A stretch of 64,000 bases of DNA, taken from the NCBI GenBank assembly GCA_934621605.1, contig CAKTUZ010000004.1:1-64000 (forward strand), given 5' to 3'. Below are positions 44,605 through 54,832 of the stretch, piece after piece. Position numbers and translations under genes: made by a program. The notes beneath the pieces are model-generated. The model saw only the letters and a list, made by a program, of their open reading frames with translations, was not told the origin of the DNA and ran no database searches. The stretch's first letter is position 1; every line of letters starts with the position of its first letter. This stretch comes from an uncultured bacterium (GTDB lineage: Bacteria > Vulcanimicrobiota > Xenobia > Xenobiales > Xenobiaceae).

Positions 44605-47600
44605 ATGTCGTTTCTTCGACACAAGAACGAGGCCACAGGGCGTATATCTTTCCAAAAAATTCCGCCGGTTATGGAGCTCCCTTATTTAATTGAGCTCCAG
44701 CGCTCGTCTTACAGCCGCTTTTTACAAAAAGGTATGGACGATACCTTTAAAGATATATCTCCAATTGAGGACTTTACCGGCAACTTAGTGCTGGAATTCC
44801 TTGAGCATAAATTAGACGAACCGCCCCAGTCGGTTGAAACGTGCCGTGACAAAGATGCCACTTACGCCTATCCTTTAAAAGTTAAGGTTCGCTTAACTAC
44901 CAAAGAAAACGGCGAAATACGCGAAGCCAGGGAGCAAGAGATTTTTATCGGTGATTTCCCTGCCATGACTGAGCAAGGAACGTTCATTATCAATGGCGCT
45001 GAGCGTGTTATTGTTAGTCAGTTGGTACGTTCTCCGGGTATATATTATCAGCATCATGAAGATCCTAACACTGGTCATTCTACTTGGTCTGCCGTAGTTA
45101 TTCCTAATCGCGGCGCTTGGATGGAGTTTGAGACCGATACTTCCGGTATTATTTATGTGCGCATTGATAAAGCCCGCAAGTTGCCTGCTACGGTGTTGTT
45201 GCGTGCTTTAGAGTATGAGACTGATGATGATATTCGAGCCCTCTTCAACGGTGAGCCTTTGCTCGAGAAGACTCTTGAGAAAGACTCTGTTGCAACGGTT
45301 GAAGAAGCTCTGTTAGAGATTTATAAAAAACAGCGTCCCGGCGAGCAGCCCTCTCAAGAGAGTGCTCGTACGCTTTTGAATAATTTGTTCTTTGAGCGCA
45401 AACGTTATGACTTGGCCAGAGTGGGCAGCTATCGTTTGGCTCGTAAATTGGGCCGTAAGATCGTTTGCACTCACTGTGGCGCTTACAATATGCCCGATAA
45501 AGAAGATTGCTGTGAGTGCGGTAAGCACTTGGAGTATCCTTCTATTTTAAGCAAAGATGACGTTGTGGCCGCAGTTCGTTATGTATTGGCCTTAATGAAG
45601 GCCGATGCTTATCGACGTCAAGACGAGAAAGAGCCTAGCGTTTCTTTGGACGAAGGTCTCCGACTTTATCTTGAAAACGGTGTTTTGAAGCTCAAAGCCG
45701 ACAGCGAGGACAGTTTTGATGTTTTAGTAAAACATGATGACATTGACCACTTGGGCAATCGTCGTATCCGTGGTGTGGGCGAACTTTTACAAAACCAGTT
45801 CCGTGTCGGTTTACTTCGTTTAGAGCGCGTAGTGCGTGAGCGCATGTCCGTGCAGGATGTAGAGACTATTACTCCTCAGTTGCTCATAAATACACGCCCG
45901 GTAACTGCTGCCATTAAAGAGTTCTTCGGATCTTCCCAGCTCTCTCAGTTTATGGATCAAACCAATATGCTGGCCGAGCTTACTCATAAACGTCGTCTGT
46001 CCGCTTTAGGCCCCGGCGGTCTCTCTCGCGAACGCGCTGGTTTCGAAGTTCGTGACGTACACGACTCTCACTATGGTCGCATCTGTCCTATTGAAACCCC
46101 TGAAGGCCCTAACATCGGTTTGATCGGTTCTTTGGCTACTTATGGCCGAGTAAACTCTTTCGGCTTTATTGAAGCTCCTTACCGCAAAGTCAACTTGATT
46201 CTCTCTGCCGATGTTACCAATCCCGCTACTGGTGCTGTTTTTCACAGCGGAGATATTATCGAACGTCGCGATTATGATGAGTTGTTAACTCAGGACGTTA
46301 AAGTACCCGTTCGCGTACATGTCACCGATGAGATTATGTACCAAGATGCCGATGTAGAAGACGAATATGTAATCTGCCAGGCTAATACTCGCCTTGACGA
46401 GCGCAGTAATATTATTGACGAACGTGTGGTAGTCCGCCGTAAACGTGGTAAGAAAGAAACCACGGTTGTAGCCCGTGAAGAAGTCGACTTTATGGACGTA
46501 ACTCCTAAGCAGATTGTCTCTGTGGCTACCGCTTTGATTCCCTTCTTGGAACATGATGACGCCAACCGAGCCCTCATGGGTGCAAATATGCAGCGCCAAG
46601 CTGTACCTTTGCTCTCTCCTCAGGCTCCCATTGTCGGTACCGGTATGGAATACAGAGCCGCTACTGACTCCGGTGCTTTGGTTATTTCCAAACACAAGGG
46701 CTATGTTAGTGCCGTTTCCGCTACCGCTGTCACCGTAACCGATGAACTTGGTCAAGATCATGTTTATCATTTGCGTAAGTTCAAGCGTTCCAATGCTGGT
46801 ACTTGTATTAACCAGCGTCCGGCTGTGAACTTAGGACAGCGTGTTGATGTACGCAGTGTATTAGCCGACGGTGCTTCTTCCGTGAATGGTGAGTTGGCCT
46901 TAGGGCGTAACGTTTTGGTAGCATTTATGCCTTGGGAAGGCTATAACTACGAAGACGCTATTTTGCTCAGCGAAGAAGTGGCTCGTGATGACGTATTCAC
47001 TTCCATTCACATCGAAGAGCATGAGTGCGAAGCTCGCGATACCAAGCTCGGTGCTGAAGAAATTACCCGCGATATTCCCAGTGTGGGTGAAGATGCTTTG
47101 AAGGACCTCGACGAAAATGGTATCGTCCGTATTGGTGCCGAGGTTAATACTGAAGATATCTTAGTTGGTAAAGTCACTCCTAAGGGCGAGACCGAACTTA
47201 CTGCCGAAGAGCGTTTACTTCGTGCTATTTTCGGTGAAAAAGCCCGCGACGTGCGTGACACTTCTCTCAAGGTGCCCCACGGTCAAAAGGGTAAAGTTAT
47301 CGACGTAAAAGTCTTTAACCGTGATGATGAAGAGAGTGGTGGTAAAAAATCTACCGATCTCAAGCCCGGTGTCAATAAGTTGGTGCGCGTTTATGTAGCT
47401 CAGAAGCGTAAGATTATGCAAGGCGACAAGATGGCCGGACGTCACGGTAATAAAGGTGTTGTCTCCCGCGTTATGCCTATTGAGGATATGCCTTATTTGC
47501 CCGACGGTACCCCTGTTCAGATTGTGCTGAACCCCTTGGGTGTGCCTTCTCGTATGAATATCGGTCAGATCTTGGAAACTCACTTAGGTTTGGCTATGGC

Positions 47601-48576
47601 CATGCTTTCCGAACCCGGTAAGCCTCGATTCCGTGTGGAAGTTCCTGTTTTCGACTCTGCTTCTGAGGAAGAATTGCGCTATGTGATGAATACCGCCAAC
47701 TTGCAAGCCGACTTGCAACGTAAAGGTGTCTATCTCAATACTGAAGAGCTGGTTTATGTTTTAGATGAACCTAGCCGTGTTTCTCGTCTGCAAGAATTCA
47801 TCAAGAATAAGACCAAGCTTATCTACACTACTCAAGAGCTCAAGAAGATTATCGATGAGACTCCTGAAAATCAGTTAGCTGCTGCCATTATCAAAGAATT
47901 GCGCGGTTACGATGTTGATATTAACGAAGTAAATCAAGTTCTGCGTGAGCGCAGCTTGGAAGATCGTTTGGGCGAAGTCCTTATCGGTCACCGCAAACAC
48001 TATAGCTTAGAGCAAATTCGCGAGATCGCGTCTTATATCGAGCTTTATCGCCGACATATTGTAGTAGACGGCAAGACCGTTCTTTACGATGGTCGTACCG
48101 GTGAGCCTTATGATGGGCGCGTTACCGTCGGTCAGATCTATATGCTCAAGCTGGCCCACTTGGTGGATGACAAGATTCATGCTCGTTCCACTGGCCCTTA
48201 CAGCTTGATTACTCAGCAGCCTTTGGGCGGTAAAGCCCAATTCGGCGGTCAGCGCTTCGGTGAAATGGAAGTTTGGGCTCTCGAAGCTTATGGCGCTGCT
48301 TATACTCTCCAAGAGCTTCTTACTGTCAAGTCCGACGATGTTTTGGGTCGCGTTAAGACTTACGAAGCTATTGTCAAGGGTGAAAATGTTCTTGAACCTG
48401 GCGTTCCCGAGTCCTTTAAAGTTCTCATCAAGGAATTGCAGAGTTTGGCCCTGGATGTTAAAATTCTGGGCTCCAGCGGACGTGAGATCGAGATTCGTTC
48501 GGTGGAAGAACAAGAGCAAGTGCACAGCAGTGGATCGCACGAAATCTTTGGTATGTCCGATAATGCTCTGGCTTAA
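44605..48576 (+). CDS. rpoB: RNA polymerase beta subunit
   Basis: 1323 residues from the ATG at 44605, after AGAGGAGGA. Standard blocks are present: rifampicin region FFGSSQLSQFMDQTNMLAELTHKRRLSALGPGGL, then GLIGSLATYGRVN, the GEDALKD/KVTPKGETELTAEERLLRAIFGEKARDVRDTS segment, GDKMAGRHGNKGV and QPLGGKAQFGGQRFGEMEVWALEAYGA. Unusual is a CTHC...CCEC zinc ribbon at residues 288-305 in the lobe region, between RYDLARVGSYRLARKLG and LSKDDVVAAVRYVL. rpoC follows 105 nt later. Confidence 0.97.
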   Translation: MSFLRHKNEATGRISFQKIPPVMELPYLIELQRSSYSRFLQKGMDDTFKDISPIEDFTGNLVLEFLEHKLDEPPQSVETCRDKDATYAYPLKVKVRLTTKENGEIREAREQEIFIGDFPAMTEQGTFIINGAERVIVSQLVRSPGIYYQHHEDPNTGHSTWSAVVIPNRGAWMEFETDTSGIIYVRIDKARKLPATVLLRALEYETDDDIRALFNGEPLLEKTLEKDSVATVEEALLEIYKKQRPGEQPSQESARTLLNNLFFERKRYDLARVGSYRLARKLGRKIVCTHCGAYNMPDKEDCCECGKHLEYPSILSKDDVVAAVRYVLALMKADAYRRQDEKEPSVSLDEGLRLYLENGVLKLKADSEDSFDVLVKHDDIDHLGNRRIRGVGELLQNQFRVGLLRLERVVRERMSVQDVETITPQLLINTRPVTAAIKEFFGSSQLSQFMDQTNMLAELTHKRRLSALGPGGLSRERAGFEVRDVHDSHYGRICPIETPEGPNIGLIGSLATYGRVNSFGFIEAPYRKVNLILSADVTNPATGAVFHSGDIIERRDYDELLTQDVKVPVRVHVTDEIMYQDADVEDEYVICQANTRLDERSNIIDERVVVRRKRGKKETTVVAREEVDFMDVTPKQIVSVATALIPFLEHDDANRALMGANMQRQAVPLLSPQAPIVGTGMEYRAATDSGALVISKHKGYVSAVSATAVTVTDELGQDHVYHLRKFKRSNAGTCINQRPAVNLGQRVDVRSVLADGASSVNGELALGRNVLVAFMPWEGYNYEDAILLSEEVARDDVFTSIHIEEHECEARDTKLGAEEITRDIPSVGEDALKDLDENGIVRIGAEVNTEDILVGKVTPKGETELTAEERLLRAIFGEKARDVRDTSLKVPHGQKGKVIDVKVFNRDDEESGGKKSTDLKPGVNKLVRVYVAQKRKIMQGDKMAGRHGNKGVVSRVMPIEDMPYLPDGTPVQIVLNPLGVPSRMNIGQILETHLGLAMAMLSEPGKPRFRVEVPVFDSASEEELRYVMNTANLQADLQRKGVYLNTEELVYVLDEPSRVSRLQEFIKNKTKLIYTTQELKKIIDETPENQLAAAIIKELRGYDVDINEVNQVLRERSLEDRLGEVLIGHRKHYSLEQIREIASYIELYRRHIVVDGKTVLYDGRTGEPYDGRVTVGQIYMLKLAHLVDDKIHARSTGPYSLITQQPLGGKAQFGGQRFGEMEVWALEAYGAAYTLQELLTVKSDDVLGRVKTYEAIVKGENVLEPGVPESFKVLIKELQSLALDVKILGSSGREIEIRSVEEQEQVHSSGSHEIFGMSDNALA

Positions 48577-48614
48577 ATCTAAGGTTTCTTAGGTTAAAAG
48601 CTCTTACTGCGGCT

Positions 48615-48656
48615 GGCAGAGGAGAGCGAACATGAAGGATGGTTCATCTCTCTGCC
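48615..48656 (+). other. Hairpin between rpoB and rpoC
   Basis: GGCAGAG (48615-48621) pairs with CTCTGCC (48650-48656), with an inner GAAC/GTTC stem. It ends just before the rpoC ribosome site AGGAGG and lacks a T tail. It may be an RNA processing or stability element. Confidence 0.5.
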
Positions 48657-48681
48657 GCCCACCAGGAGGACTCAAGTTAAT

Positions 48682-51600
48682 ATGGATGTCAATAATTTTG
48701 AGGCTATGCAAATAGGTCTTGCCTCTCCCGAACAGATTCGCAAATGGTCGTTCGGTGAAGTCAAGAAGCCCGAAACTATTAACTATAGAACTCTCAAACC
48801 TGAGCGCGATGGACTTTTCTGTGAACGCATTTTTGGTCCGGTTAAAGACTGGGAATGCCATTGCGGTAAGTACAAGCGCGTACGTCACAAGGGTTTGATT
48901 TGTGATAAGTGCGGTGTGGAAATTACCCGCGCTAAGGTGCGCCGTGAGCGTATGGGGCACATCAATCTGGCCTCTCCCGTAACGCATATTTGGTATTTCA
49001 AGGGTGTACCGTCTCGCATAGGTTTGCTTCTCGAGCTTTCTCCCCGCAACTTAGAGAAAGTTATCTATTTTAGTAGCTATATTGTGATCGATCCCGGTGA
49101 TCCGGAAATTGGTCTCAAAAAGTATCAGCTTCTTTCCGAGCAAGAGTATCGCGAACTCAAAGAAAAGTATCCCTATGGCAATTTCCGTGCCGGTATGGGC
49201 GCCGAAGCTATCCAGGAGCTTCTCAAAGAGATCGATTTAGATAAGCTCTATGAAGAACTGCGTACCGATATTGTAGAGCAGAGTGGTCAGCGAAAAGCCA
49301 AAGCCATCAAACGTTTGGAAGTTGTCGAGGCTTTTCGTAAGTCAGGCAATCGCCCCGAATGGATGGTCTTGACGGTTATTCCTGTCATTCCGCCTGATTT
49401 GCGTCCCATGGTGCAGCTCGATGGTGCTCGCTTTGCCACTTCCGACTTGAATGATTTGTATCGTCGCGTTATAAATCGTAATAATCGTTTACGCCGCTTA
49501 CAGGATTTGGGAGCTCCCGATATTATCGTTAAAAACGAAAAGCGCATGCTCCAGGAAGCTGTTGACGCTCTGATTGATAACGGTCGTCGCGGTCGTCCCG
49601 TTACTGGCCCTAACAGCCGTCCTTTGAAGAGCTTGTCCGACATGCTCAAGGGTAAACAGGGGCGTTTCCGTCAGAATTTGCTCGGTAAGCGCGTAGACTA
49701 CTCCGGTCGTTCCGTAATTGTAGTCGGTCCGAAGTTGAAGTTACACCAGTGCGGTTTACCTAAAGAGATGGCTTTGGAGCTCTTCAAACCTTTTGTTATG
49801 AAGAACTTGGTAGATAATGGCAAGGCTCTCAACATTAAGGCTGCCAAGCGCATGGTCGAAAAGGCTCGTTCTGAAGTTTGGGACGCTTTGGAAGAAGTTA
49901 TTGTTGATCATCCCGTTTTGCTCAACCGTGCTCCAACGTTGCACCGTTTAGGTATCCAGGCTTTTGAGCCCGTGTTGGTAGAAGGTAAGGCTTTACAACT
50001 TCATCCTTTGGTTTGTACCCCTTATAACGCCGACTTTGATGGTGACCAGATGGCTGTTCACCTTCCTTTGTCTGCTGGTGCTCAGGCTGAAGCTCGTATC
50101 TTGATGTTGTCTGCTCATAACATCCTCTTACCTGCTTATGGCTCTCCTGCCACTGTACCTACTCAGGACATGGTTTTGGGTATGTATTACCTCACCATTG
50201 AAAAACACGACTCTAAGGGTGAAGGTAAGTGTTTCAGCTCCGTCAATGAAGCTATTTTGGCCTACGAGTCTGGCGTCGTCGAGATTCAGGCTCCTATTTT
50301 TGTCAGCCTTTTCAATGAGCGTGTATCCACCACTGTGGGACGTTTGCTCATGTGGGGTGCTGTTCCTGATAATATTCGTGAAGATTCTATCTTGCCTGGC
50401 GATGGGCGCAAATTGGGTAAAGGTCGCATGGTCTTTGCCGAGTTTAACCATCCATTTGGTAAGAAGGATATTGTCGCACTGGTCAAGCGCACTCACTCTG
50501 CTCATGGCAATACCAAGACGGCCGCTTTCCTTGACAATCTTAAGGCTTTGGGCTACAAGTTTGCCACTCGCTCCGGTACGTCCATCAGTGTACACGATAT
50601 TAAGATCCCTCCCGAGAAAGGGCGCATCTTGGCCCATGCCGACGAGAAAGTCGCCGTGGCTGATCGCTTCTTAGCTAGAGGTTTCTTGACCGAGAATGAA
50701 CACTATCTGCAGCTCAATAAGATTTGGGCCAACGCTACAGAGGAAGTCGGTTCTGCGATGATGCGCCACTTAGATCGCTTGAACCCGGTGTTTATGATGG
50801 CAACTTCTGGTGCTCGTGGTAACCCATCCCAGGTGAAGCAGCTGGCCGGTATGCGCGGTTTGATGGCTGATCCGACCGGTAAGATTATTCCTATGCCTAT
50901 TCGCGCCAACTTGCGTGAAGGTTTGACCGTATTAGAGTACTTTATCGGTACTCATGGCGCCCGTAAAGGTTTGGCCGATACCGCTTTGCGTACGGCCGAC
51001 TCCGGATATTTGACCCGTCGCTTGATCGACGTATCCCAGGATATTATTGTACGCGAAGCTGATTGCGGTACCACTCACGGTATCTTGGTTGAGCCTGCTG
51101 TCAATGGCAATGATGTCAAAATGCGCTTAGCTGAGCGTTTGACCGGCCGCTATGCTGCTCAAGACCTCGATTATGAGGATAAGAGTGGCAAACTTTGCCA
51201 TATTAGCTCCGGCGATCTGATTGAAGAAGAGCAGGCTGCTGATATTGAGCGTTGGCTCTCTCGTGACGCCGACGCCAGCGGCTTTATTAAGCCCGATCCG
51301 GAAGATCGCCACACTTGGTATCGTCCCGGCTTCAGAATCCGCTCTGTCATGACTTGTCACGCCGAACATGGTGTCTGCGCTAAGTGCTATGGCCGCAACT
51401 TGGCTACTGGTAAGCCGGTAGAAATCGGTGAGACTGTCGGTATTGTAGCTGCTCAGTCTATCGGTGAGCCTGGTACTCAGTTGACTTTGCGTACCTTCCA
51501 CACCGGTGGTGTAGCTCAGGAAGACATTGTACAAGGTTTGCCTCGTGTAGAGGAACTCTTTGAAGCTCGCAAACCTAAGAACTTGGGCTTCTTGGCCGAG

Positions 51601-52419
51601 ATTAGTGGCGTAGTCACTCTTGGTGAAGAAAAAGGTCAGCAAAAGGTCACCATTACTCGTCGTCGTGCCGATGGCAGTGTAGAAGACGAGTTCGATATGT
51701 TGGTACCTCACAATGCCAGACTCAACGTTACCGAAGGCGATACCGTAGTTGCCGGTGATGTCATTGTTGACGGCTTCATGAACCCCCATGACATTTTGCG
51801 CATTAAGGGCTTGGAGCACGTACAACGCTATATCGTAGACCAGGTACAAACCGTATACCGCGATCAGGGTGTAGATATTAGCGATAAGCATGTAGAAGTT
51901 ATCGTGCGTCAGATGTTGCGTAAAGTGCGTATTACTGACGCTGGCGATACCAATATGTTGCCCGGCAGTTTGCAAGATGTACTCTGCGTTGAGAATCAGA
52001 ATAATATGGTGCGTGCCGAGAATGATAAGCTTATTGCTGAATTCGGTGAAGCTGGTGCTGCCGATAAGCTTAGAGCCTTTGCCACTTTCGAGCCTGTACT
52101 CTTAGGTGTGACTAAAGCTTCCTTGGCTACCGATTCCTTCTTGTCAGCCGCTTCTTTCCAAGAGACTACTAAAGTTCTCACTGAAGCTGCTATCAATGGT
52201 AAAGTCGATCACCTGCGCGGTTTGAAAGAAAATGTCATTATCGGTAAGTTGATTCCTGCTGGTACAGGTATGGATCAATATCGCCAGGTAAAGATAGGAT
52301 TGCACGGAGCTAAGGTCTATAAGGATACTAAACATGAAGAACCTTCGGTTTTTGACGGTTCGCTTGCTCCCGAAGATAACTTGGCCGTAAGTTTGGGCGG
52401 CAGTTCTTTTAACTTCTAG
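48682..52419 (+). CDS. rpoC: RNA polymerase beta-prime subunit
   Basis: 1245 residues, one unsplit chain. It has the N-terminal zinc site CHCGKYKRVRHKGLICDKCG, the clamp, GRFRQNLLGKRVDYSGRSVIVVGP, the catalytic NADFDGDQMAVHLPLS, the bridge/trigger regions (ATSGARGNPSQVKQLAGMRGLMADP, GAAQSIGEPGTQLTLRTFHTGG) and the second zinc site (CHAEHGVCAKCYG). The length has no room for the large gamma-proteobacterial trigger-loop insertion. The fragment is not split as in cyanobacteria. A strong terminator follows. Confidence 0.97.
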   Translation: MDVNNFEAMQIGLASPEQIRKWSFGEVKKPETINYRTLKPERDGLFCERIFGPVKDWECHCGKYKRVRHKGLICDKCGVEITRAKVRRERMGHINLASPVTHIWYFKGVPSRIGLLLELSPRNLEKVIYFSSYIVIDPGDPEIGLKKYQLLSEQEYRELKEKYPYGNFRAGMGAEAIQELLKEIDLDKLYEELRTDIVEQSGQRKAKAIKRLEVVEAFRKSGNRPEWMVLTVIPVIPPDLRPMVQLDGARFATSDLNDLYRRVINRNNRLRRLQDLGAPDIIVKNEKRMLQEAVDALIDNGRRGRPVTGPNSRPLKSLSDMLKGKQGRFRQNLLGKRVDYSGRSVIVVGPKLKLHQCGLPKEMALELFKPFVMKNLVDNGKALNIKAAKRMVEKARSEVWDALEEVIVDHPVLLNRAPTLHRLGIQAFEPVLVEGKALQLHPLVCTPYNADFDGDQMAVHLPLSAGAQAEARILMLSAHNILLPAYGSPATVPTQDMVLGMYYLTIEKHDSKGEGKCFSSVNEAILAYESGVVEIQAPIFVSLFNERVSTTVGRLLMWGAVPDNIREDSILPGDGRKLGKGRMVFAEFNHPFGKKDIVALVKRTHSAHGNTKTAAFLDNLKALGYKFATRSGTSISVHDIKIPPEKGRILAHADEKVAVADRFLARGFLTENEHYLQLNKIWANATEEVGSAMMRHLDRLNPVFMMATSGARGNPSQVKQLAGMRGLMADPTGKIIPMPIRANLREGLTVLEYFIGTHGARKGLADTALRTADSGYLTRRLIDVSQDIIVREADCGTTHGILVEPAVNGNDVKMRLAERLTGRYAAQDLDYEDKSGKLCHISSGDLIEEEQAADIERWLSRDADASGFIKPDPEDRHTWYRPGFRIRSVMTCHAEHGVCAKCYGRNLATGKPVEIGETVGIVAAQSIGEPGTQLTLRTFHTGGVAQEDIVQGLPRVEELFEARKPKNLGFLAEISGVVTLGEEKGQQKVTITRRRADGSVEDEFDMLVPHNARLNVTEGDTVVAGDVIVDGFMNPHDILRIKGLEHVQRYIVDQVQTVYRDQGVDISDKHVEVIVRQMLRKVRITDAGDTNMLPGSLQDVLCVENQNNMVRAENDKLIAEFGEAGAADKLRAFATFEPVLLGVTKASLATDSFLSAASFQETTKVLTEAAINGKVDHLRGLKENVIIGKLIPAGTGMDQYRQVKIGLHGAKVYKDTKHEEPSVFDGSLAPEDNLAVSLGGSSFNF

Positions 52420-52489
52420 CTCTGAAGGCGAAGATGGAGTCGGGGGGCGTGAATGTCGCTCGGTTCTACTTCGTCGGCAGTTTATATGG

Positions 52490-52537
52490 AAGGCGGGTCG
52501 TTCTTGTTCTATGTATAAGGGCGGGCCCGCCTTTTTG
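52490..52537 (+). terminator. Terminator of rpoBC
   Basis: AAGGCGGG (52490-52497) pairs with CCCGCCTT (52526-52533), then TTTT. A competing self-complementary GGCGGGCCCGCC lies at 52520-52531. Confidence 0.8.
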
Positions 52538-52616
52538 GTACTTCTCTCACTGGGGTAAGAGCAGGTTTTTTGCTTTTTTTTGCTAAAGTGAACGGGGAAT
52601 AAGTAAGGTAACGGAG

Positions 52617-53648
52617 TTGGGTAAGAGTGGTATCCCAAGCTCTCGTTGGGAGGATTTTCTTTTGGACGAGGTTTTCAGTAGCGCAGCCTTGCAGCAAGTT
52701 AAAGGGGCGGCCCGCAGACGTTTACAGCGCTGTATGAAGCGTGATGTCTCCGGTGAGCAAGCTTCTGTAACAGAGCAGGATTGGATTGATGCTTTGGCTC
52801 GTGAGGTATTTAAAACTAAAAAGTTAAATGACAATATACGTCAAAAGGCTCTGAGCCAATTGATTCAGGTCTCTCCCGGCGGCGTTTTGGCTATGGCTTG
52901 GCTTTGTGAGAATGCCGGAGAAACTATCATGGTCGATAAGATTATCAGTTTCGCCTGTGAGCTTATCAACCCTGAAACGGAAGTTCACTTTGCTAGAGAA
53001 GTTTCACTTGAGCCTTTGAAAAAAGAGGAAAGTTTGTTTTGTGGTAAGGCTCTAGTAAGTAAGCCGGAGTTAAGTAACAATGACAGGGTTTGCTTATTCA
53101 TTTGTCTTTTAGTTAGCGATTATCTTTCTAAAGAGGGGCGCTTAGCTTTAATAGAGCAGTCTTTAGGAATACGTGGTTTTACTGCCGATAACAAACTTAC
53201 TATTTGTCAGTGGGCTTTAGGTCTCGATGTCGAGAAAAGTGTCTCCAGCGGTTTCTTGAAGCAGCCGGTTTATGCTCCCAATTTTTTGGCCAGAAAAGCC
53301 GTCACTTGTTTAGCTAAAGCTACAGAAAATGCTCCCAAAGTTCTCCGCCATATTGTGGAGAATATCTCCTATTGGAGCGATGATATAATGCCTCTTTTGC
53401 ACGGTGTTTTGGATTTGATGTCTCTGATGGATCCCGAAGAGCGTATCGATTTACAGAATCAAAAGTTTAAAGTGCAGTGTACGGCACTTTATGATCTTTG
53501 CCGTAATTATGGCGATGCCAGTGTACGTCGTCGCGCCTATGCTTTAGCTGCCGAGACAGAAAGTGATGAATTCTTGCGCAGCGCTTTGCATGATGATGAT
53601 TTAGGTGTACGCAATTGGGCTTTGGCTCATTTTAACAAAAGGCGCTAA
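52617..53648 (+). CDS. Helical-repeat (HEAT-like) protein
   Basis: 343 residues from a TTG with TAAGG about 9 nt upstream. All helix. The C-terminus (DASVRRRAYALAAETESDEFLRSALHDDDLGVRNWALAHF) has the HEAT-repeat look, and helices pair in the same way through residues about 90-340. No catalytic motif. No signal peptide. It precedes the ATP-grasp gene by 84 nt and may be cotranscribed. Probably a protein-binding scaffold. Confidence 0.6.
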   Translation: MGKSGIPSSRWEDFLLDEVFSSAALQQVKGAARRRLQRCMKRDVSGEQASVTEQDWIDALAREVFKTKKLNDNIRQKALSQLIQVSPGGVLAMAWLCENAGETIMVDKIISFACELINPETEVHFAREVSLEPLKKEESLFCGKALVSKPELSNNDRVCLFICLLVSDYLSKEGRLALIEQSLGIRGFTADNKLTICQWALGLDVEKSVSSGFLKQPVYAPNFLARKAVTCLAKATENAPKVLRHIVENISYWSDDIMPLLHGVLDLMSLMDPEERIDLQNQKFKVQCTALYDLCRNYGDASVRRRAYALAAETESDEFLRSALHDDDLGVRNWALAHFNKRR

Positions 53649-53732
53649 CTGTAGTGCCTCTTTTAGATTGACAAACATTTTCTAGCGGCGGCCGTAAGGT
53701 CGCCTATTCCGTTGAGGAGGGTTGGTAACAGC

Positions 53733-54650
53733 ATGCTGAAAGTCGGTATTTTGCGCGGTCGTGAGGATAGCTTCCCTGATGGCGTGTTGGCAGAAATAAA
53801 TCGTCGCAATTGTGGTGTACAGGCTGAATATATCCATTTAGGTGGCACCAGCTGTGGTGAAAAGTGTCCTTACAGTGCTATTCTGGATCGTATCTCTCAC
53901 GAAGTACCCTACTATCAAGTTTATTTAAAACAGGCCTCTTTGCAAGGTACTTATGTTGTCAATAATCCCTTCTGGATGAATGTTGATGATAAATTCTTCG
54001 GATACTCTTTAGCCAAGCGCTTAGGCATTCCGGTGCCCAAAACGGTGGTATTGCCCAATTTGGCTTACACTGCCGATATTACTGCCGGTTCTTTGCGCAA
54101 TATGTGGCCTATAGATTGGGATGCTCGCTTAGCGGAAGTCGGTTTGCCTTGTATTATGAAGCCGGCTTTTGGTGGCGGTTGGAAGAGTGTTTATAAAATT
54201 TATAACAAAGAGGATGCTATTAAGGCTTATAACGAGTCTGGCAGCTTGACTATGACTTTGCAAGAATTTATCGCTTGGGAAGATTATATTCGCTGCTTGA
54301 GCATTGGTCGTACCAACGCCAGGGCTATCCGTTATATTCCGCGTCCTATGGGCCAAGGTGAATATGTCCAAGATCAGGGAGTTCTTGATCCTGCCGATTT
54401 GGCCAAAGCCGAAGAGTATACTATTAAATTTAACAGTGCTATCGGTTACGATATGAATGCTTTAGAGTTTGCTGTTAAAGATCACGTACTCTATGCTATT
54501 GATATTACTAATTATGTTTGCGATTTTGACTATCGCTCTTTGAAAGAGGCTCACTTCCCTTGGGCTGTCAACAAGATGGCTGATTTACTTATTGGAAAGG
54601 CCAAGGCTGGAGCTCGCAACGATATTACCGCCAATTGGCAAAATATCTAG
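53733..54650 (+). CDS. ATP-grasp family ligase-like protein
   Basis: 305 residues from the ATG at 53733, after GAGGAGG; a TTG at 53712 overlaps the site. The fold order is that of ATP-grasp: an N-terminal alpha/beta domain, FFGYSLAKRLGIPVPKTVVLP, the ATP lysine in CIMKPAFGGGWKSVYKI, the hinge MTLQEFIAWEDYIRCLSIG, and metal-site acidic residues in NALEFAVKDHVLYAIDITNYVCDFD. RimK/D-Ala-D-Ala ligase relatives join a carboxylate to an amine. The substrate is unknown. Confidence 0.7.
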   Translation: MLKVGILRGREDSFPDGVLAEINRRNCGVQAEYIHLGGTSCGEKCPYSAILDRISHEVPYYQVYLKQASLQGTYVVNNPFWMNVDDKFFGYSLAKRLGIPVPKTVVLPNLAYTADITAGSLRNMWPIDWDARLAEVGLPCIMKPAFGGGWKSVYKIYNKEDAIKAYNESGSLTMTLQEFIAWEDYIRCLSIGRTNARAIRYIPRPMGQGEYVQDQGVLDPADLAKAEEYTIKFNSAIGYDMNALEFAVKDHVLYAIDITNYVCDFDYRSLKEAHFPWAVNKMADLLIGKAKAGARNDITANWQNI

Positions 54651-54676
54651 GCTTCTATTTAGTCTGTAAAGAAAAG

Positions 54677-54717
54677 CAGCCGAGTAGCATTTTTGAGTGC
54701 TGGCGGCTGTTTTTTTT
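54677..54717 (+). terminator. Terminator of the ATP-grasp gene
   Basis: CAGCCG (54677-54682) pairs with CGGCTG (54704-54709), then eight T. Confidence 0.85.
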
Positions 54718-54755
54718 GTAATATATTAGAGAATTGTCAATTCGGCTAGTAAAGA

Positions 54756-54803
54756 AAAAGCCCGCCGGTCGATAATCGATATTGACGAGCGGGTTTTTTT
54801 TTT
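54756..54803. terminator. Bidirectional terminator
   Basis: CCCGC (54761-54765) pairs with GCGGG (54789-54793), with ten T to the right and A5 to the left. It would also end the minus-strand gene at 54833. Confidence 0.75.
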
Positions 54804-54832
54804 GCTGTGCCGTATAAAAAGGCCAACTAATC

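Noticed and set aside
45313..51975. Antisense ORFs inside rpoB and rpoC, up to 282 codons
   Set aside because: Same cause; the sense frames are unambiguous.
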